Part shown: positions 60,446 to 64,000 of the stretch, one piece after another | How the letters are laid out: each line of letters begins with the position of its first letter | Numbering within the stretch: the first letter of the stretch is position 1 | NCBI GenBank assembly: GCA_001898225.1 | Contig: MKTJ01000025.1 | Coordinates: forward strand, 7,127-71,126 | DNA from: Chloroflexi bacterium 54-19 | GTDB lineage: Bacteria; Chloroflexota; Chloroflexia; Chloroheliales; Chloroheliaceae | Length of the DNA: 64,000 bases | Direction of reading: 5' to 3' | Made by a program: the position numbers and the translations under genes | The notes under the pieces: generated by a model | What the model was told of the DNA's origin: nothing | What the model saw: the letters and a program-made list of their open reading frames with translations, nothing else | Database searches by the model: none

Positions 60446-62302
60446 CTAGTTCGCTACCTGGGATAGCTCCGGCGGCTTCTCCCTGGCGACCGCCACCGAG
60501 TTCAAGAGGGTAGCGAGGGCCTCTCTTTCGTCGGCGCTGCTAATCGCCAGGTTATAGCGGTCGTGCCGGATAGCCTCTTTGAACCGGAAGATATTGTTTT
60601 CCTGGTAGCCGAGCCGGAGCAGGGTTTGCTCCATTATTTCCAGGCTCCCCTCCAGTTCGGGATAGACCACCTGGGTCGCGCCCAATTCGGTCAGGTGGGT
60701 GACGCTGTCGGCAGTGGCCGCCCGCACCACCACCGGCACTTCGGGCGCGGTATGGCGGATGGTCGCGACCACGTTGGCCGCCGCCGTCTCGTTCGGCAGG
60801 GTCACCACCACGACCCGCGCCTCTTTGAGATGGGCGTGGTTGAGTATTTCCGAACTGCCCGCGTCACCGTAAAGGACCGGGACGCCCTTCTTGGTAAGCT
60901 CGTTCAGCCGCCCGGCGTCCAACTCCACCACGATAAACGGCACTTTCAACTCGGACAATACTTCCACGATATGCTGGCCGACCCGCCCGTAACCGACCAC
61001 GACCGCGTGGTTGCGCATGACCTCCGGTTCGGGCAATTCCAGCGGTTGGCCCCGGTTGAGCAATTTCCAGAAGGGACCGGTCTTTGCCAGGGCTTTTTCG
61101 AGCCAGGGCAAGGTTTTGAAAAGGAACGGGTTGAGCGTAATCGAGAGCAACGCCCCGGCCAGCAGGAGCGAATACTGGTTTTCGGTCAGAATCCCCAGGC
61201 TTACCCCCGATTGGCCGAGCAGGAAGGAAAATTCTCCAATCTGGCTCAGGCTGACCGCGATAACCAGGCTGGTCCGGGCCGGGGCCGCCAGAATGATGCC
61301 GATTACCAGGGTTAATATCCCCTTACCGATAATAATCAGGGCCGTAATGGTCAGGACCTGCCCGAACTGCTCTATCAGGCTGAGCGGGTTGACCAGCATC
61401 CCGACCGAAACAAAGAACAACACGGCAAAAGTTTCCCTGAAGGGCAGGATTTCGGCTTCGACCTGGTGGCTGTAGTGCGACTCGCTTACGACTACCCCGG
61501 CCAAAAACGCGCCGAGGGCGAGGGAGACGCCGAACAGGTAGGCGGCGCCCAGGGCTGTGCCGAGGGTTATAACCAGCACGCTGACGATAAAGAGTTCCCG
61601 CGAGCCCAGGTGCGCCATCCGGCTGAGAATCCAGGGCAAGACCCGCTTGCCGACCACCAGCATCAGGACCGCGAACACCGCCGCTTTGAGCAGGGCAATC
61701 CCGGCGGTCTGCCAGATGGGGTCGCCGCCGCCGCCCGAAAAGGCCGGGAGCAGCACTAAAATTGCCACAGTAGCCAGGTCTTCCATGATGAGCCAGCCGA
61801 CCGCGATGCGCCCGTGCGAGGTGTTGAGCAGCCCCTGGTCCATCAGGTTACGCAGCAGCACCACGGTGCTGGCAATCGAAACGGCCAGGCCGACAACTAT
61901 TCCCGCTGCCAGCGACCAGCCCCACAACATCGAGATTACAAGGACCAGGGCGCTGGTCAGGCCCATCTGGAGCAGCGCGCCGGGAATGGCGATTCTACGC
62001 ACTTCCCACAAATCTTTGAGTGAAAAATGGAGACCGACTCCAAAAAGTAGAAAAATAACGCCCAGTTCGGCCAACTGGTGAATAGTATGCATGTCGCCCA
62101 CATAACCCGGCGTGAAGGGACCGATTACCACGCCGCCGACCAAAAAACCGACAATCGCCGGTAGTTTGAGCCAGCGAGCTATCAATCCTCCGCCGAGGGC
62201 CGCTGCTAAAGCAATCGCAATGTTGATGATTATCGGCAAATCAGGGGTTGTTGCGTTTGCTTCGGCAGCGGCGACATTAAGTAAGATTAAATTGTGAGGC
62301 AT
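60446..62302 (-). CDS. KefB/YbaL-type monovalent cation:proton antiporter with TrkA-N domain
   Basis: A 618-residue protein: CPA2 antiporter domain with about 13 helices (residues 20-400, including 'LPAIVGFLVGGVVIGP' and 'VVLLRNLMDQG'), then a cytoplasmic Rossmann RCK_N/TrkA-N domain ('AVVVGYGRVGQHIVEVL', 'VLYGDAGSSEILNHAHL') that senses NAD(H). It moves K+ or Na+ against H+ and is gated by nucleotide binding. The TrkA-C domain is lacking. Lone gene with its own terminator. Confidence 0.92.
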   Translation of the reverse strand: MPHNLILLNVAAAEANATTPDLPIIINIAIALAAALGGGLIARWLKLPAIVGFLVGGVVIGPFTPGYVGDMHTIHQLAELGVIFLLFGVGLHFSLKDLWEVRRIAIPGALLQMGLTSALVLVISMLWGWSLAAGIVVGLAVSIASTVVLLRNLMDQGLLNTSHGRIAVGWLIMEDLATVAILVLLPAFSGGGGDPIWQTAGIALLKAAVFAVLMLVVGKRVLPWILSRMAHLGSRELFIVSVLVITLGTALGAAYLFGVSLALGAFLAGVVVSESHYSHQVEAEILPFRETFAVLFFVSVGMLVNPLSLIEQFGQVLTITALIIIGKGILTLVIGIILAAPARTSLVIAVSLSQIGEFSFLLGQSGVSLGILTENQYSLLLAGALLSITLNPFLFKTLPWLEKALAKTGPFWKLLNRGQPLELPEPEVMRNHAVVVGYGRVGQHIVEVLSELKVPFIVVELDAGRLNELTKKGVPVLYGDAGSSEILNHAHLKEARVVVVTLPNETAAANVVATIRHTAPEVPVVVRAATADSVTHLTELGATQVVYPELEGSLEIMEQTLLRLGYQENNIFRFKEAIRHDRYNLAISSADEREALATLLNSVAVAREKPPELSQVAN

Positions 62303-62348
62303 AGGCTAATAATTTTCTCCTCTTATATAAAAAGTTTATATTATAAAT

Positions 62349-62621
62349 TTAGGCCGGGCCCAGGCCGCAACACTGTTCCCAGGCCTGGCCTTCCAGTAGA
62401 CAAACAATGGTACCGATTATTGCGAACACGGTTATAGAAACAGCGGCCATGAGCAGGATGTTGACCAGTAATTTGACAGTAGCCGCCTGGCGATATTTTT
62501 TATTGAGATAGAAACCGTCTACCATAGGTTGGACAAGCCAGCCGAGGGCTATCGCTCCGAGCAATACGAGCGCGTAAAATCCGGCGAAAATCCCGGCAAT
62601 TATCAATAAAACAGTAAGCAT
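62349..62621 (-). CDS. Small two-TM membrane protein
   Basis: A 90-residue protein with helices at about 3-30 and 50-74 joined by a basic segment ('YLNKKYRQAATVKL'), ending in a Cys pair ('WEQCCGLGPA'). AAGGAGG precedes the ATG. No family recognised. It lies 47 bases upstream of the antiporter on the same strand and could be its small partner (inference). Confidence 0.7.
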   Translation of the reverse strand: MLTVLLIIAGIFAGFYALVLLGAIALGWLVQPMVDGFYLNKKYRQAATVKLLVNILLMAAVSITVFAIIGTIVCLLEGQAWEQCCGLGPA

Positions 62622-63081
62622 TAATAAAGCCTCCTTTCCTGGCCCATCCCCACCCGATTACTTCCACCACTACTGTTTGTAGAGCGGAAATAATCGGAGT
62701 TCACAGGGTAAGTTAAGTCTGGCCTCCGAGCATGCTGGGAGAGCAATTAGTTTAAATGGGGTTTAACGCTGCAAAATAGAATGTTAAAACGCCAACAACC
62801 CTAGTATTATTAGTTTAATAATACAGGTTGTTGATGAGTGCTTTATTAATTGAAAATTAGTGGGAGATTAAAATTGCCCGGCCCTGGTATTTGTTGTATT
62901 TTTGTTACTTCTGCGGGTGCGACCTTTGGGTGTGCAAGGGGTTTTTCGGCTTACCATTCTGTGTCTAAGGCTTTGCCCTAACCTTCGGAAGTGAGGTAAC
63001 GCCTTCATTTTTGCCCTGCCTTTCGAGGTGTCGAAGCCTTTTATTTTGTGATACTCTTGATTTGTAAGTAAAGCCTTTATC
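62622..63081. other. Intergenic region with a strong hairpin
   Basis: CAACAACC-ctag-TATTATT (62793-62811) is mirrored by AATAATA-ca-GGTTGTTG (62817-62833) with a 5-nt loop: a 15-bp interrupted stem. No T run follows, so a terminator is uncertain. No gene seen. Confidence 0.5.
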
Positions 63082-63612
63082 TTGTCATTCTGTGCGCAGC
63101 ACAGAATCTCCGGTCCGTTGGACTATAGCACTAAACAATGGTGCTGGGTCTTTGTCCCTATCCTTTGAGGTTTCGTCTTAGTTTAAGACCAGGTGGAGTT
63201 CTAATGAAACAATACTATGTTTACATATTGAGTAGCAAAACGCGGGTGATTTACACCGGAGTAACAAACGACCTGGCACGGCGTGTTTATCAGCATAAGA
63301 ACAAGCTAATTGAGGGATTTACCTCTCGCTACAATATTACAAAACTGGTCTATTTCGAGGAAACAAATGACGTTGAAGCTGCTATCGGGCGTGAAAAGCA
63401 ACTCAAAAATTGGCCCAGGTCCAAAAAGGTAGCCCTCATCAATCAAAATAATCCAACCTGGTCTGATTTGAGCCTTAACTGGTAATATTTGTTATTTTCA
63501 AACCTTTAAATCACATTGATTTTCGTCTTTGCGAGTCGGATGTGCGCAAAGGGTTCGATTGTGATATTGTCCAACGGACCGGAGATTCCGTGGCTCTGCC
63601 ACGGAATGACAA
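63082..63612. mobile_element. Candidate small mobile element: GIY-YIG gene between inverted repeat copies
   Basis: Left end TTGTCATTCTGTG...CAGAATCTCCGGTCCGTTGGAC (written in parts: TTGTCATTCTGTG at 63083, TCCGGTCCGTTGGAC at 63109-63123). Right end is the mirror image, GTCCAACGGACCGGA (63570-63584) to CGGAATGACAA (63602-63612). The 531-bp unit contains a single gene for a GIY-YIG protein. Same termini enclose gene-free elements elsewhere in this window. Mobility is inferred. Confidence 0.55.
63204..63485 (+). CDS. GIY-YIG domain nuclease (UPF0213-like)
   Basis: A 93-residue protein consisting only of a GIY-YIG domain: 'YYVYILSSKTRVIYTGVTND' (the two tyrosines, GVT in place of GIT), 'LARRVYQHKNKLIEGFTSRY' (catalytic Arg, His) and 'YFEETNDVEAAIGREKQLKN' (catalytic Glu). 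The start at 63204 follows GGTGGAG; an upstream in-frame GTG/ATG region is repeat-derived. Flanked on both sides by inverted repeats and richer in AT than nearby genes, so probably acquired. Confidence 0.9.
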   Translation: MKQYYVYILSSKTRVIYTGVTNDLARRVYQHKNKLIEGFTSRYNITKLVYFEETNDVEAAIGREKQLKNWPRSKKVALINQNNPTWSDLSLNW

Positions 63613-63669
63613 TACAAAGGTTTTACGACATGGGAAAGTAATAGGAATAAAATAAAAGGAAAGAAAAAG

Positions 63670-63972
63670 ATGAATCTAGAGGAATTTAAGGCCAGCCTCA
63701 GCGGAGACCAACCGCCCGCCGGGCTTTCCTACAGCTTGCAAGCTCTCTGGCTCGACGCCCGGAAAGGCTGGCAAGCCGCCCATGTGCTGGTCCAGGACCA
63801 CGAGGACGACCCTGCCTGCAACCGGGTCCACGCCTACTGCCACCGCCGCGAGGGCGACCTTGCCAACGCCGGGTACTGGTATCGCCGGGTCGGGGTGACC
63901 TTCTACAAGGGCACCCTCGAAGAAGAATGGGCCGACCTCGTCAGCGGTTTCCTGGAAACGGCCAGGGTCTAG
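63670..63972 (+). CDS. Small conserved hypothetical protein
   Basis: A 100-residue protein: 'LQALWLDARKGWQAAHVLVQ', 'NRVHAYCHRREGDLANAGYW', 'YRRVGVTFYKGTLEEEW'. I recall this as a widespread unnamed bacterial family of about 100 residues; the two helical-hairpin segments resemble a pair of TPR/Sel1-like repeats. AAAGGAAAG precedes the ATG. Function unknown. Confidence 0.8.
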   Translation: MNLEEFKASLSGDQPPAGLSYSLQALWLDARKGWQAAHVLVQDHEDDPACNRVHAYCHRREGDLANAGYWYRRVGVTFYKGTLEEEWADLVSGFLETARV

Positions 63973-64000
63973 GGTCAGTCACCCGCCCCTAAGAAGTCGG

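Noticed and set aside
63082..63612. Homing endonuclease or insertion in a host gene
   Set aside because: The GIY-YIG gene sits in intergenic DNA, is not within an intron, intein or split gene, and lacks DNA-recognition domains.

Overview
The window is GC-rich bacterial DNA, most likely from a Chloroflexota bacterium. The best clue is the C-terminus of the secreted glycosidase (26581-29316): two 'YFxQTGH...FGYPI(T/S)EE...VQYFER' repeats of a kind I associate with Chloroflexota secreted proteins. No rRNA or tRNA gene was seen. Intergenic space is full of two dispersed repeat families: degenerate 7-bp tandem arrays (CAGAAGT/CAGAGGG type, often mixed with GTGTTTAG units) and palindromic TGTCATTCCG...CGGAATGACA elements.

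Layout. 1-2860: end of an FAD-binding dehydrogenase, a small Tudor-like protein, a C45-family acyltransferase/hydrolase and a DUF6582-like protein. 3218-7480: a replication/partition-like module on the minus strand (HTH replication-like protein, ParB, ExeA/TniB-like AAA ATPase) with a DnaA-box-bearing AT-rich region and a candidate small structured RNA between parB and the replication gene. 7480-11384: serine hydrolase, an AHSA1-ArsR operon with a clear promoter and palindromic operator, a DinB-like protein and a cytoplasmic amidase with an SH3-like domain.

12399-29316 is a long plus-strand block and the most unusual part: a small membrane protein; a P-loop (NACHT/STAND-like) ATPase joined through a low-complexity linker to a giant TPR protein (apparent frameshift at the join); two more TPR proteins; a 1182-residue protein with a gingipain/CHAT-like (clan CD) cysteine-protease domain; then a translationally coupled pair of exported HEAT-repeat and GH5-like proteins. 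The genes are separated by inverted pairs of heptad arrays. I read it as a candidate STAND-ATPase/TPR/caspase-fold signalling system; this is inference.

30158-34547: a DrrA/DrrB-type ABC exporter and a NarL/DesK-type two-component system. 34656-47787: MurA, an L,D-transpeptidase lipoprotein, a DsbA/HCCA-isomerase-like protein, a double-GNAT protein, a mercuric reductase-like flavoprotein, a PHP phosphatase, a tryptophan 2,3-dioxygenase homologue with a degenerate extra N-terminal half, a GH88/GH105 hydrolase and a Ca2+/H+ antiporter. 47784-57018: a minus-strand catabolic cluster (aspartate dehydrogenase, ThDP enzyme, two SDRs, extradiol dioxygenase, VOC protein, alpha/beta hydrolase, Rieske oxygenase, cupin) that looks built to hydroxylate, cleave and process an aromatic ring. 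57753-63972: DEAD-box helicase with a long leader, GNAT, KefB-type antiporter, small membrane protein, a GIY-YIG gene sitting between inverted copies of the palindromic repeat, and a small conserved hypothetical.
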